64,000 nt of DNA. Source: Syngnathus acus (lineage: Eukaryota > Chordata > Actinopteri > Syngnathiformes > Syngnathidae). Location of the stretch: contig NC_051108.1 in assembly GCF_901709675.1 (NCBI RefSeq), positions 4,002,631-4,066,630 of the forward strand, read 5' to 3'. Below the pieces are notes generated by a model. That model had not been told where the DNA came from. It saw only the letters and a program-made list of their open reading frames with translations, and made no database searches. The position numbers and the translations under genes are program-made. Below are positions 26,501 to 39,032 of the stretch, in pieces (positions within the stretch are counted from its first letter, which is position 1; every line of letters starts with the position of its first letter).

Positions 26501-29500
26501 GGGGATTTATTTTTGCATTTTTCTGTTTTTTGTAGAAAATCAATCCTAATTATCTTTTTTTTTTAATCAATATTTTTTAAGAATATTTTTGACTTTATAA
26601 GACGAATAAACAAACTGAATGTTAGGTGAGATTCATGTGACGCACCATCTGTGCTGGAGTTCAGAATCCCACAGCTAATCATAGTCTAATTCTTTGTTTT
26701 AATTCTTAGTAATTCTGGACTGATCCTTATAATCGAGGACAGTCGAATGTGTTGTCATCTTTATCACACTGTGGGAAAAAAAACAATGGAAAAATTACTA
26801 ACCAGCTTCCATGTCTGTCTTACCACCTTCAATGTTTTTATAATTCAATATATTGTAAGAAAATAAAAGGTTTGTAGGGTGGTCGCATAGAAATCTATTC
26901 CATTCACCAATAATGATTTTTGCATCATGCAGCACTGAAATGTGGAGGGAGCATTACAGAGAACACATTCTTCTGCCAAGTCTCATAACCATGAATATTA
27001 TAGTGCTCTAAATATACAGTATGCTTATGCATATATTGGCTCATGTTTTAGAATCCTTTGGATCTTGAAGCCATACCGCTAACATTTGGAGATGTCATTT
27101 TTATCACCAGCAACTTGAGTCATCCCAATCAATTTCTTTGCACCCCATAGGGACGCCATACTGTGAGGTCCTTCTAATTTGTTTACTCTTGCCAATCACA
27201 TTTAGCTGAAATCACCATATATACCTCAACACAAAATTCCACTTTAAATAAATGTATTTAACAGCTGTTTGCTTGGCTGATAGCTATTGAAATTTTGTGT
27301 GCCTTGGATTCTGGTGCAATGCCAAAAAAGCAGATAGAATTCCACCCAAAGTGTTTTTGTAAGCTTCTTTGACCTTGATTTTACTTTAGGAGAGAAAATG
27401 ATTTATTCCACAACCTCCTTGGTTTTCCTGCTCAGAAAGTGTGATCTGTTCTAAATAGAAAAAGTCCGTAGTCAAGTGTCTCTCTGAATCTTCCTTCTTC
27501 ATCAATAAGGTAATTTGGGGCAGTATATTTCCAGTTCAGTGGGGACAGTTTGGGTCGGCAGCGTACAAAGCAAGGTCAGAAAAGACAAGCTTGGATGAGT
27601 TAGAAGTGGAATTATTTTTTTTTTTATCAGTAAGAATTTGAGCAGCCTCTTGCGAAATCTAATCAGGCTTCGTCTTGTTTTTTCTTCTCAAAAATCCTTC
27701 CCACATGCATAACACCTTTGAAATTTTGCATTGATCTGAGAACATTAGCAATTTAAGAAGTTTCCCAGCATGCTCCACAATAAACGACCGAATCAAATCT
27801 TTGTCACCGATTGATTCCTCCACAAGAGAAGAGCCGCCTTCATCACTCCTCGGCCTCAGTTTGCTTTGTTCCACTGAAGTGCACTTTCATGCTTGCCTTG
27901 CAAATTGCAGTTTTTACTTAACACAGCACTTAATTGCCAGCACATGCTTGAGTGGTCACGGTGCCCATCAGAAACAAAATGAGCCGCAACAGCGCGGCAT
28001 ATATTATTGTGGAATCAGCTGCCGTGGTGCCAGGCTTCCACTCTAAGCCCTCGCCTGATTGCAAACCAGAGCCGAGTCCATCTCTGGGGTATCGGTACCA
28101 GATGGCGGTGCCAGTAACAGCACTAGGAGAAAATGGAAGTAAGGAATGAGAAATGGAGAGCGGAAGGAAGAGTTAAAGATTGGATGGAAAAGTGTTCGGT
28201 GTGATTATTAGATTCCTAAACTCAGTTGGCTACGGGTGGATTTGCATAGCCTTGGGTTGGCAGTGGCCCACTTTCCTCTTCTTGTCTGTCTATGAGATTG
28301 CCAGTGCATTCTATTTGTCAAGGCAGGCTGTGAGAAAAAAAAAAAAGAGCTGGCACATACTTTGAGTTTACGCTCAACTATCATTCTCCCTCATGCTGTT
28401 CAAAACAAAAAAACAAGTGTTTTTTTTTATGAGTTAAGCAATGGAGAGATCAGAGCAGGAGAATTTTCAGATTTCTTTTTTCTTTATTTGTTTGTGTTTG
28501 AGTTCAAATGACACATTAGCCTCTCATCCCATTTTGATCGCAATTACAAAATAGGAACGGCACAGAGCTCGAAGCATATGGTGGAGGCTGAAGGAAAATA
28601 AATAATTCAGTGCGAGAAGAGCAGTGTATAATTCTGACTCGGATGGACGGGCGGATCTATTTTAATTGTTCATAGTAACGCAAATAAACTGTCCGAATAC
28701 TTCTGAAGCACCAAATACTTCTGACTGACACCAGAAAGTGTCGGAGCAGCCGTTCATCATTACTACCGTAAATAAACGTCGACGTGTGTTTGATAGCTCG
28801 TCATTTAATCCATTTGACAAAAAGTAAAATTCAATACAAAACTGCCTGCACATGCCTAACCACAGCCCCTTATAATAAACCCTACATGAACAGGTTTTGC
28901 TGAGAATTTCAAAACAAATGAAAAGATGATTGCTTTTTAGGTTCATAAAAGAACTCATTCCTCTATAAAATTGCCAGTGGCAGTACAAATTGAAGTGGGG
29001 GGGGGTGGGATTTTTTTTTTTTTTTTCCTTTCAAAAAGTTCAGTTGACAAGTTGGAGAAGGTGCCTTTAGGAGGGTGATGAAATGCAGCACATGAATGAC
29101 AATAGTGAGAGGAAAAAATGTGTTGGATTCTTTTAGTTTTTCTTCTTTAATCGCCCATTTTGTGTTCAGAGGCACACCTCAAGCTGTCACTTAAAAATAA
29201 AGCTTGCTGGAAATGATTACCGTTCCAGCTTTGTATCTCTAAGAGGTTGGATAATAACCAAACTTTATAAATCTACCTTTATGCTTTTAAATGACGATAA
29301 GTGGGTAATGGTCTTTAACCGTTTAAGTGTGGAAGTGTAAAGTACAAAACAAACATATAATAAATGGCGGAAAATTGGTCTTTTCGAAGGTGAAAAATAA
29401 AATGGAGCCGCAATTACACAGTCATTACACAAATTGGTCATTACTGAAGTTGCCTTTTAGCATTCAAGTGTGAATCCAAATGATCTTAAGGTCAGCAGAA

Positions 29501-29571
29501 CTATTTAAGTAAAAAAAATATATTTTTGTCTATCAAAAAACTCATAAAGTCAAATGATATGGTTTATAATT
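23532..29571. other. Gene-poor intergenic DNA
   Basis: Apart from the hAT-like element at 25.0 kb I recognise nothing coding. The 110-codon plus and 103-codon minus frames at 25.63-25.98 kb overlap each other and match no family. 26450-26600 is A/T-rich. 27790-28330 is more complex, with CCGAGTCCATCTCTGGGGTA near 28072, and could be regulatory. Confidence 0.35.
25008..25283. mobile_element. hAT-like MITE, degraded
   Basis: The left end CACAGGTGTCAAACTC and the right end ATGAGTTTGAC are imperfect inverted repeats. Next to them lie GGCCCGGGGGCCAGATACGG and GCGGCCCGCGAAAAAAATGA, the hallmark inner sequences of the copies at 30.9 and 35.0 kb. The orientation is reversed relative to those. No clear 8-bp duplication remains, so this copy is older. 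Confidence 0.7.
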
Positions 29572-30116
29572 TACCGTATTGGCCCAAATATAAGACGGTG
29601 TTTTTTGCATTGAAATAAGACTGAAAGAGTGGGAGTCGTCTTACATTTGGGGTCTAGACATTATGCCCATTCACAACACTAGATGGCGCCAGATATCTTT
29701 AAAGCGAATGCTGACCTTAACTCCCCAGGGCAAAGCGAACCTCTGTCACGAAGAATAAAAATAAAAATAGCGGTAGCATGAAGAAGAAAAATAAAAAAAT
29801 ATCGATAAGAAAAAAAATAAGAGAAGAGATAACAGAAAATGGAAAAACCAGAAGCCATTTATTTACAAATGTGATTGCACTTTAGTTCACATATTTAAAT
29901 GTTCAGATATTAAGATGTGATAGACAGTTTTTGAATGAGGCAAAATAACATGCTTTTTCTCTCGAATATATTGTTATAATCATTTGTTTCAGTTATATTA
30001 TTTTCTGTATAAAAATTAAATTTGGTGTTCGAAAACTCTTTTTTTCAAACTTGAGTCGTGAAAAAGAGGGGGTCGTCTTATAATCAGGGTCGTCTTATAT
30101 TCGGACCAATACGGTA
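29572..30116. mobile_element. Second TA-flanked MITE family (AAGACGG type)
   Basis: The ends are TACCGTATTGGCCCAAATAT and ATATTCGGACCAATACGGTA, flanked by TA, with inner repeats of GTCTTATA. The architecture is the same as the CGCACC elements (CCGTATT start, TATAAG repeats), but the inner motif and interior differ. The 545-base length and intact ends point to a separate family, probably mobilised by a related transposase. No coding capacity. Confidence 0.75.
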
Positions 30117-32273
30117 TATGCCACTAATGAGTACATTTTAAATATAAAGATCAGTTTCAAGATCATTTCAATTGGTGTTAAGCTTCCAATGTTTTGGCTC
30201 ACTTTCACACGGTCATCAATGTCAGTGGCAAGTTGGTAATACCTTGGAGCATTTAGCAAACTTGACACACCAGATGGTTTTTATCACAACATAGATTGTT
30301 TCAAAATCTATCCGGGGAATAGCTGACAAAAAATGTTTGGATAAGGGTAAGCATTGGAAGTCAAACTTGCGGTCTGTCACATTTATTACGAGCAGGTCAG
30401 CTTGTAAACAGTCGGGGGTGCTATTTACTAAGTTCCCAAATAGCAGGCGCTAAATTGTGTTTACTCACTCTTAACAGGTTGCGTGCGCTGTTAGTAACAG
30501 GTGGAAATGTGTCTGTTGTATATTTGTTTTCTCAGCCTGTTCTGGGCTCACTGGATGATTTATAGTCACTGCTCATGCAATCATTGTGCAGGCTAAATGT
30601 CAGTAACGCAGCTGCAGTGAAATGTCATGATGTCAACGTCAGTCTTCATCCAAACATTATCAAGTGTGCATGTCTGTCATTGCAAACGTAATGCAAACAT
30701 TTATCCGTCCACATGACTGTCGTGATTATTACAAATATTAATCAGGCTTCATTCAATATATTAACAATGATTAAATACATTCATATTCAATTTCAATTTG
30801 ACATTCATACATAAGGCACACCTGTTGATTTTGAGAAAATTAAAGAATATTAAGCGCACCTTATAGTCTGAGAAATAAAATATTTGCGCTCTATTACAGG
30901 GGTGTCAAACTCTTTTTTTTCGCGGGCTGCATTGTAGTCAGAGCTTGTTTCGGACGGCCATTATGACTAATTTTCTCATTTTCAAATCAGACGAGTAAAA
31001 ACTGGTCAAATATTTTAAAAATAAAAGATATTATTACAAGTGAAGACAATTTGCAATTCTAGTAATGACACACGAATTTGATGCACAATTTGTCTTCGCG
31101 GGCCACATAAAATGATGTGGCGGACCGTATCTGGCCCCCGGGCCTGGAGTTTGAAACCTGTGCTCTATTAGCATTACTGTCATATATATTATTTTGGTGT
31201 TGCTGACTTACTGAAGCCCAATAGGCTATTAAAGCTAGATCTGATTCTTTACCCATCATCTTATATTGAAGTGGGAATAGACGATACTTCTGAATAGGAT
31301 GTTTCGTAATAAACTGTAGAAATGACCCGATTTCTGATTTAATTTTATTTCAAACATTATAAAGGCCTAGAATTAAATGAAGGTCGTTTTGATGAAAACG
31401 CCTTGCCTTCTCTCAACATAGATGAAATCCTGACTTTATCAAACTGCTGTTGTTAATTTCAATACAGTTCCAGACTTTCTTCAGAAACAAATATACAGTA
31501 GTCTTGCCCCTTATATGTTTGGCAGTTTAATTTCAAACCCCCTGAGGGCAGCACACACCCATTTAAGGACCATTAAATGATGATTGATGAGGCGTCCTCG
31601 CAATAAGCGTGCTCCCTTCCACTACTTTGGAAACAATCTGTTATCCCTAAAACACCAAAAGCTGGGCCACTTTGCAGTATTAGGCCCCGGTAATTTTCTT
31701 GCGCCCAGGGAATGGAAGTCATTAGCTGTTTAAGTGACAGCAGAGCGCTTCCAAGGGCAACTTGTCTTGAGATGGAAAGTCCTCATTCTAACTGAAGGTC
31801 AGAGGGCTTACAAGTTTGTCACACGCCTTGGGAACTTCACATAAAACACAGTCACTCGTTCGGCAGAGCATATGGTAAGCATATATTGTGGAAAACAAAA
31901 TAATAAAAAAAAGAATGGGGTCATGTGGTTTACTTTTAGACTTAATTATCACACAGCAGGAGTGTAGCTTTCTTATAATGCTGTCTAAAAATAAATATTT
32001 TTCAAAAAGTGGTATTGAAAATGGATGGTAATTATTTCACCGTGAGTTGCTCTAAATAGCCTTTGGTGACTCAGGTGTATAGAATGCTTTATTCTTGTAA
32101 TTGTCGAGCGACATCAGACTTTCATATGACTCATTCGGTTGCGTAATAAAAGCTAAATCCAAGTTTTCATGCCACTGAATGAGACATTGACACGCGATGG
32201 TTCTTTAAGACTTTTCAAATTAACTACAGACTGAGTAAATACGTTTTTTCTTCATGAGAATATTGATATGATG
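30117..32273. other. Intergenic DNA with repeat remnants
   Basis: No gene is recognised. 30811-30890 is a decayed scrap of a CGCACC MITE (TTTTGAGAAAATTAAAGAAT, then GCGCACCTTATAGTCTGAG). 31530-31860 is complex and GC-richer, with GACCATTAAATGATGATTGA and TAGGCCCCGGTAATTTTC, and is a possible enhancer. Confidence 0.35.
30897..31162. mobile_element. hAT-like MITE with exact 8-bp target duplication
   Basis: The element runs from CAGGGGTGTCAAACTC to GAGTTTGAAACCTGTG. It is flanked on both sides by CTCTATTA (30889-30896 and 31163-31170), the 8-bp target duplication expected of hAT transposons. Inner landmarks are CGCGGGCTGC at left and CCCCCGGGCCTGGAG at right. There is no transposase, so it is non-autonomous. 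The 66-codon minus frame across it is not a gene. Confidence 0.88.
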
Positions 32274-32519
32274 TACCGTATTTTCCGCACTATAAGGCGC
32301 ACCTAGAAACCTCCAATTTTCTCAAAAGCCGACAGTGCGCCTTATAATCAGGTGCGCCTTATATATGGACCAATATTGAGCCACTACAGCAGGCGTGTCC
32401 AAAGTCTGGCCCGTGGGCCAAATTAATATATTTTATATATGGTCAAAGTTTTAAAATGGGCCAGTCATTGAAGGTGCGCCTTATAATCCGGTGCGCCTTA
32501 TAGTGCGGAAAATACAGTA
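32274..32519. mobile_element. Composite CGCACC MITE (type C)
   Basis: The ends are TACCGTATTTTCCGCACTAT and ATAGTGCGGAAAATACAGTA. The middle holds ATTGAGCCACTACAGCAGGC and GTGTCCAAAGTCTGGCCC, the start of a different, hAT-like repeat embedded in the MITE. The same insert is present in the copies at 38.7 and 41.4 kb, so the composite multiplied as a unit. Confidence 0.8.
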
Positions 32520-32744
32520 ATTTGTTTTGGTTTTTGCACTTCAAGAGATTTAGAGGATCAGAGAAAATAAATCTAACACTGATACATCATTGACTGAGGA
32601 ATGTATGGACAAGTATAGGACATAAAGTGTGATGTGAAATGAGTCTCCTAAGGATAAAGGACATTTGATTAGCTTTCCACGTAGTAATAAAAATTCATAC
32701 AGCACGTTAAGAGGGACATGACAGCATCTTAACTAAATGGTAAA
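32520..32744. other. Short unique intergenic stretch
   Basis: Nothing is recognised between the composite MITE and the LINE fragment. Confidence 0.5.
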
Positions 32745-33262
32745 GTCAAAGTCAAAGTCAGCTTTATTGTCAATCCCTTCATATGTCAAGACACACAAAG
32801 AAACCGAAATTCCGTTTCCTCTATCCCACGGTGACGAGACATACAAGTAGACGACACAAAATAAAAACAAGAAGGCACAAACAATAAATAATACACAAAA
32901 AATAACAATATAAATAAAATGAGCGATGAATAAATAATAAACCAATAACCCAATAAATAAGAGGAGCAAAACTGAGCCAGCATGCATACAGCAGACAGTA
33001 AGCACAGCGCAAAGAACAGGACGCTACGCTGAAAGGGGGAGCGAGTTCAGGATCCTAACAGCCTGGAGTATGAAGCTGTTGGAGAGTCTGGTGGTGCGGG
33101 AGCGCAGGCTCCTGTACCGCCTCCCAGAGGGCAGAAGATCAAACAAAGAGTGAGCGGGGTGACTCACATCACTCACAATCTTGGTCGCCTTGCGGGTGAG
33201 ATGGGAGGTGTAAATGTCCTTCAAGGAGGGGAGAGAAGCACCAATAGTCACTAAGATCATAA
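32745..33262 (-). mobile_element. 5'-truncated LINE 3' end with reverse-transcriptase ORF tail
   Basis: On the minus strand, a 78-codon frame from 33260 to 33024 contains HPAHSLFDLLPSGRRYRSLR and RTTRLSNSFILQAVRILN. This is the extreme C-terminus typical of fish CR1/L2/Rex-like non-LTR retrotransposon polyproteins. It is followed by an untranslated stretch ending AATAAAGCTGACTTTGACTT, with a short (TTTGAC)n tail at 32745. That tail and the abrupt 5' cut are the marks of target-primed insertion. The exact clade is not certain. It is not a host gene. Confidence 0.75.
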
Positions 33263-34676
33263 TTGCCTGGCTTTAGTTGGCGGCTTAAGAGCATAACTGA
33301 CTAGAAGGTCACAGTCATGGTTTCATTAAATAAATAAAAAAATCATAAATGGAAGCTGACAGTTAAACAAGACACACATTCAATGATTTACATGGTAGGA
33401 ATGGGTCATTAATTAAAATTTAATTGTGATTTCGATTTAGGTTTGTCACGATCATAAAAACATAATGAAAGAAAAATGATTTATGGGTGGAACAACTTTA
33501 CTACAAGATTTTGATATTATCTGCTTCTTCATTTTTTAAGGTTGCTACGATTCCTCACAAATGAATTGAGGTGATATGTGAGTGAACATTAGCATAACAC
33601 CCGATTGTCTAATATCAAAAAATATGAGTGGACATCGGATTAAATTGCTCCACACCATCATTTTGAAATTAATTGGGGCGATTCATGATTTCCTGTCACT
33701 GAGCTGAAACAATTTGTGAATTAGCCCCCTATTAAGTTCAACGAGTCAAGTAATGAGAAGAGTCAAGGAAAGATTTTTGGCTTGGGAGTGTGCTAATCAA
33801 GCTTTCAATGAACTTAAATGCACCCTGTAGATCTTCTACCACCTCTACCTTTTATTTTCCACCACCCCCATGCCAAATTTTGTCGTATCATGAACTGAAG
33901 AATTGAGTCACCTGAAATGAAATTATATATCCAGGTTGACTAATCCAAACTGTTCTGCGGTGACGTGAACAAAACTATACAACATGGTGGAATCTAAAAT
34001 TTCAGTTCACTTGCAAGTATTGTTCTGTACAGCCCCCCCCCCTTTTTTTTTTCTTATTCTCCTTGTTCATTTGTCAACATCTCAACTTCTCAGTAATTTC
34101 TTAAGAAAGAAAACAAAACTGACAGGGAGTCAAAAGGACAAGGAAGAGAATGAGTCTATTGTGAGGAGCTGACATGATGGCCATTACAATCACGTTTTGG
34201 CCAATTATAACGTCTTTTCCACTGTGAATGTGTATTGACAAGAAATGACAGGATTTCAAAGTATAAATGAAGCTTAGCCTCTTTAATAACAGTTTACAGT
34301 GAGTGCTTATCGTGATCATAAAAGCTTCCATCACACAAAGCCCAAAAAGTCAATTTTGGGGTCTTATGACAAAAGCATGTCACATTATTGTTACGAAAAG
34401 ACAAAGTAAATTTTTTTTCAAAGGTGTGTGTGTCTTTTAAGAGCAAAGTGCCTTGTTCCTCATTTCTGAGTTAACTATCACTCTCAGCAAAAAAATATCT
34501 CAGAACATATAAAAATATCCGCACAAAATGTAATCAAGGGACACAGTCTGTCCAGGTTTTTACAGGTGACCTACTTTTACTGAAACATTATCCCGCACCT
34601 CTTGAGTCTCTGAGGTAGTAGGTGACAGAAAGGGGAGCACTAAAGGCTGACAAGTTCGAATAGTAGAGTTATAATT

Positions 34677-34908
34677 CAGGGGTGTCAAACTCATTTTTAT
34701 CGTGGGCCACTTCGTCGTTACAATAGAGGGCCGTAATTTATATTAAATATTTTCTTCAGTTATTGTTCAAATTACTGTAAAAAGGATAAGAAATTCATAC
34801 AAAATCTCAACCTTGAAATTAAACATTATGGTATGGTGATCTCGCGGGCCATATAGAATGACATAGGCGGGCCGGATTTGGCCCCCGGGCCTTGAGTTTG
34901 ACACCTAT
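34677..34908. mobile_element. hAT-like MITE, diverged copy
   Basis: It starts CAGGGGTGTCAAACTCATTT and ends GGGCCTTGAGTTTGACACCT. The flanks GTTATAAT and GTTATATA look like a decayed 8-bp duplication. The interior differs from the 30.9-kb copy, so it is either an older copy or a sister subfamily. Confidence 0.75.
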
Positions 34909-35042
34909 GAGTTATATACTGACTTTAAGGGACTGCGGAATTATTGGGGCGTATACAGACGTAAAAGAGGAATAAGAGCAATAAGGTCAATAGATGAACA
35001 CAAAAATGCTACAACTGGTTATGTATTCTTCAAAGTCTAGAC

Positions 35043-35373
35043 CAGGGGTGTCAAACTCATTTTTTTTGCGGGCCGCATTATAGTCATAGTTTCCCTTGGA
35101 GGGCCATTATGATTATTATTATTTACAGTATAGGCTACACAGCAAACTGATGAATAACCAATTTTGAAATCAAAGACCAGCCAAAACTGCTCAAATTGTT
35201 TAAAAAGATGAATGGTAATAAAAATTGCTAGCTATATTTCTATTTTCAAAAAGTGAAGACAATTTGTAATTTTAGTAATGACACAAAGTCGATGCAAAAT
35301 TTGGCTTCACGGGCCTCATAAAATGATGTGCCGGGCTGTATCTGGCCCCCGGGCCTTGAGTTTGACACCTGTG
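35043..35373. mobile_element. hAT-like MITE with exact 8-bp target duplication
   Basis: It runs from CAGGGGTGTCAAACTC to GAGTTTGACACCTGTG and is flanked by GTCTAGAC at 35035-35042 and 35374-35381. The perfect duplication and long matching ends mark a young insertion. It lies only about 130 bases from the 34.7-kb copy. Confidence 0.9.
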
Positions 35374-36099
35374 GTCTAGACTTTGTTGCTTCAAAGTAAC
35401 GTCAGAGCTTCTTCCCGCTACTTCTGAGATGTTATTGTCTCACCGTTGAAAACAGAGCGTGTCAAAGCAAAGCAAATCCATCCAAATTAAGCAGGTAGTC
35501 TACAAATATGATAAATTAGCCAACTCCATAATTAAAAGTCTTAGCAAAGGCACCTATGATGCTTGAAAACTCTCATCTAAATCCCCTTGAACATCAAAAA
35601 GTCACAACATCAAAACATTAGGTGTTGTACTTGTTGTGATTCTTGATTGCACAATTAACATAACAGAGTAGTATCGCAATCACCTTACGTATTAAATGCC
35701 CTCCAGATGTGCGCTGCTTATAGCCCGGCTCTCATTTCAAGGACAGCCACCTGGCATCTGCAGAGAGCTGCCTGCTCATCACTGTTTGATTCTGCCAGTG
35801 CCAGCAAACTGCTGTTTTATCAGGACGGCTAATTATAGGCAGACAAGGATGTGAAAACAGCATCCTGTCTCCTGAGTAACACAACGTGCCCACACATTCG
35901 TTTTGGAACACGTATGCAGTGAGACAACCACAAGGCGTTAATGTAAAAGGGGGAGTGCAAAAATATAAATATTCACAATCCATCAATCACATTGGCAGGA
36001 TATAAAAAAAAAAAGAAAAAACGATGATGGCTAACTCCACAGCTGTGGTTTGCCAGTGACCGAATGTGTTCTTTGATTCCTATTTGGCATCATTGAACT

Positions 36100-36203
36100 T
36101 TAATTTTATATATATTTTATATATATATATCAATTTTATATATACTATTAATTTATATATATACATATATAAATATATATATATATATAATATATTATAT
36201 TTT

Positions 36204-36255
<52 letters not shown>
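36100..36255. repeat. (TA)n microsatellite
   Basis: Long TA runs broken by TTTTATATAT units, then a clean TA run. The 129-codon frame over it is mostly Tyr/Ile repeat and is not a gene. Confidence 0.93.
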
Positions 36256-36256
<1 letters not shown>

Positions 36257-38721
36257 AAAAAAATCTACTGCTTATCCCAATGAGCTTTTAACTTTTTTGT
36301 TAAGTGGCATGATGAACCCTGGAACTGCAATTCAATTGCAGGACGATAATAAGAATAAAATTAATTTCCTTCAGTTAATTTCACTTTCTTGTTCACAATT
36401 TAAGTCCCCATTATTGTTGTGTGAAAGCTTTCATTGTTATGGAGGAGCTAAATAATAAAGTGTTTTCATTAGCAGTAGGCCTACCTAAATAAAATAAACC
36501 GTAAAATAATACAGGAATTGAGGCAGACTTTAACAGTAAGTGTGACCTCTAAAATGGAAAAATTTAAATATTCGTTTCCCAAATAGCTGATCTCAATTAC
36601 TTTGACCAAAGTTCAACTCATTGAGCTTGGCACATACACAACCACAACAAAAAGGCATCAGCAGAGCCTCAATATGTCAAATCACCATGGCAACTGAGAA
36701 AAATGGCAAGTTACTTTTCCCTCCTTTGAATTGTATATGTATAGTGACTATGAAAATACAGGTATATTCAATTTAATAAAAAAAAAAAAGCACTCCTGAA
36801 GCAGCGAAGGACAACAAATCGGTCTGGTTGGAAATTGATGTTTGACTGAATGCAGAAGTCGGAATGTGTTACTCCTTTGACATACCTACTTAACATTTAA
36901 CCGCGCAGATGCTGCCTTGAATAGCATCTGGATTTCTTTAAGTGTTGGAAAAATGTACTTGGAAGCCGTTAAGAATGAAATACAAAACATCACTCTGTTG
37001 TGAATTGAATCCAAATAAATAGGCAAAATTTATAACGCTTTATTAAGTAAGCTATTTTGTCATTACGGTGGTACAACAACAATTTTTTATTTATTTGTTT
37101 TTTTATGGTACTTGATAATGGTAAGTTTGAGAACAATCTAATCGCATGTGCTGTATTCCTATGCGGCAACATTACAGGATGAATTTTATGACTGGCAGAA
37201 ATAGAACCAAAAAACAAAAATGGAAAAAAAAATGAAACTCATCTTGATTTAGCCGCAGATGGTTGTTGCCTTGATCATGTCGTTGACATTTATTTGGTAA
37301 ATGCCAAGCTTATTTTGAGCTCTGAAAGGTTTGTCCGACTATCATCATGAAATCCCACCATGAAAAATCATTACGAAAAGCTTTAACGCTGAAACTTCTG
37401 TTGATAGCACTACATTTGTCAGATAAATCGCCAATCATGTCCAATATAAAATGGCCTTGCTGAAATGATATTTTGTTTGTCAAGCTCTGCATCCCACAGA
37501 TTGGCTCTCAGGTCAATTTGATTACAATTGTTTAACTAGAGAATAAAATTTGCTTCTGTGCTGCTACATTAATGTTCTTATCCAGCAACTTTATTCTATT
37601 ATGTTGGCCAAGATATTTTCCTCTGGGGATACAACATGTCATTTACATAAATGACGAAAGTGTTTGTGGATAGATGCTTATGTCATTATCTGTGTTTTTA
37701 GTGACTTTTATTTAGATTTATTTTGTTTTGTTTTCTGGTATTCTATGTTTTTGCCTTGTCTGCTCATTTGCCACTACCTGTTTCTGACCAGCCCTGTTTT
37801 CTGTCAACCAATCAGATCCTTCAGCCAATTAGCGTCTTGTGTGCCTCGTTGTCTTGTCTATTTGTATTGGTTTGTTCCGTCTGAGCCAGTTTATTGTTTT
37901 TGTTCCTGCCAGCTTATGTTGCAACTTTCCCTATAGTTTGTAGTGATGTTAAAATTGTTTGTATTTTTAAATGGATTTATTAGTTTGGATTTTTATACCC
38001 AAAAAATTAAAACTGACGCACACACCATTGTGTCATCATTATCTTGTGAATGAAGCTTGGCCCAACTAGGTTGGATGCATACTTGCAAAGACAATATTTG
38101 TTTTACTTGGTTAATGTGATTTTTGCTGACACATTGTATTTATGATGCATGACTTGAGCAGCAAGACATTCTTATTGCTACAAGAGCACCATCATTTTTG
38201 AATTTATAATTACTAAATTTTTTAAAATAAATGAATGCATTTACATTGAAATTAAACACTCATTGTTTCATTTCCAAAGTCACAGAGAGCCAAAGCTGAA
38301 GAATCCTGTTCCTCACTTCTCACCTGCGTCAGCCATGAATCTCAGTTCTATTTTAATTCTGCCACATGGCAGACGGAAACCAGTTTTGACACATACTATG
38401 ATGCCGGACTGAAATACATGAATTACTTACCCTTAAATAAAGCGTAATACGACCATGGTTTGACAGTAATTTGACGGCGTGAGGTGGATGATGTGTGACA
38501 GGTGTGAAACTTGACAGCTATGGGACTGCTAAAATATGTAATGATCATTTGTGCAGGTCATGTGGTATTAGAGCTCATGTATGGCAAGTGCTACTGTGCC
38601 TGTTTGCAATCGTGGGGAATTAAAGCCAACCGTGGGTCAGGTGAGGTGAGCCGTCAAGCTTTATGTTTGGAATTTACTATACATTGGGGCAACTGTTAAA
38701 GTGGTTGAGGTGAAATTAGGC

Positions 38722-39032
38722 TACCGTATTTTCCGCACTATAAGGCGCACCTAAAAACCTCCAATTTTCTCAAAAGCCGACAGTGCGCCTTATAATCAGG
38801 TGCGCCTTATATATGGACCAATATTGAGCCACTACAGCAGGCGTGTCCAAAGTCCGGCCCGCGGGCCAAATGTATATATCTTATATATGGACAAAGTTTT
38901 CAAATGGGCCATTCATTGAAGGTGCGCCTTATAATCCAGTGCACTTTATATATGGACAAAGTTTTAAAATGGGCCATTCATTGAAGGTGCGCTTTATAAT
39001 CCGGTGCACTTTATAGTGCGGAAAATACGGTA
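38722..39032. mobile_element. Composite CGCACC MITE (type C), longer copy
   Basis: The ends are TACCGTATTTTCCGCACTAT and ATAGTGCGGAAAATACGGTA, both intact. It has the embedded GCAGGCGTGTCCAAAGTCCG segment, then two consecutive copies of the ATGGGCCATTCATTGAAGGT unit where the 32.3-kb copy has one. Unit number therefore varies among copies. Confidence 0.85.

Larger units (their letters stand above)
33263..38721. other. Gene-poor intergenic DNA
   Basis: No coding exon is recognised. 35690-35990 is complex, GC-richer DNA with TTTATCAGGACGGCTAATTA. 37690-37960 is a T/C-rich block resembling those at 8.3 and 18.6 kb and may be an old dispersed repeat. The plus-strand frames at 36.07-36.46 and 37.66-37.94 kb are low-complexity. 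Confidence 0.35.

Noticed and set aside
33024-33260. 78-codon minus frame as a host gene
   Set aside because: Its C-terminus is the tail of a LINE polyprotein, and the flanks show a retrotransposon 3' end.
36066-36455. 129-codon plus-strand frame
   Set aside because: More than half is TA-repeat translation; the rest has no splice context or known domain.
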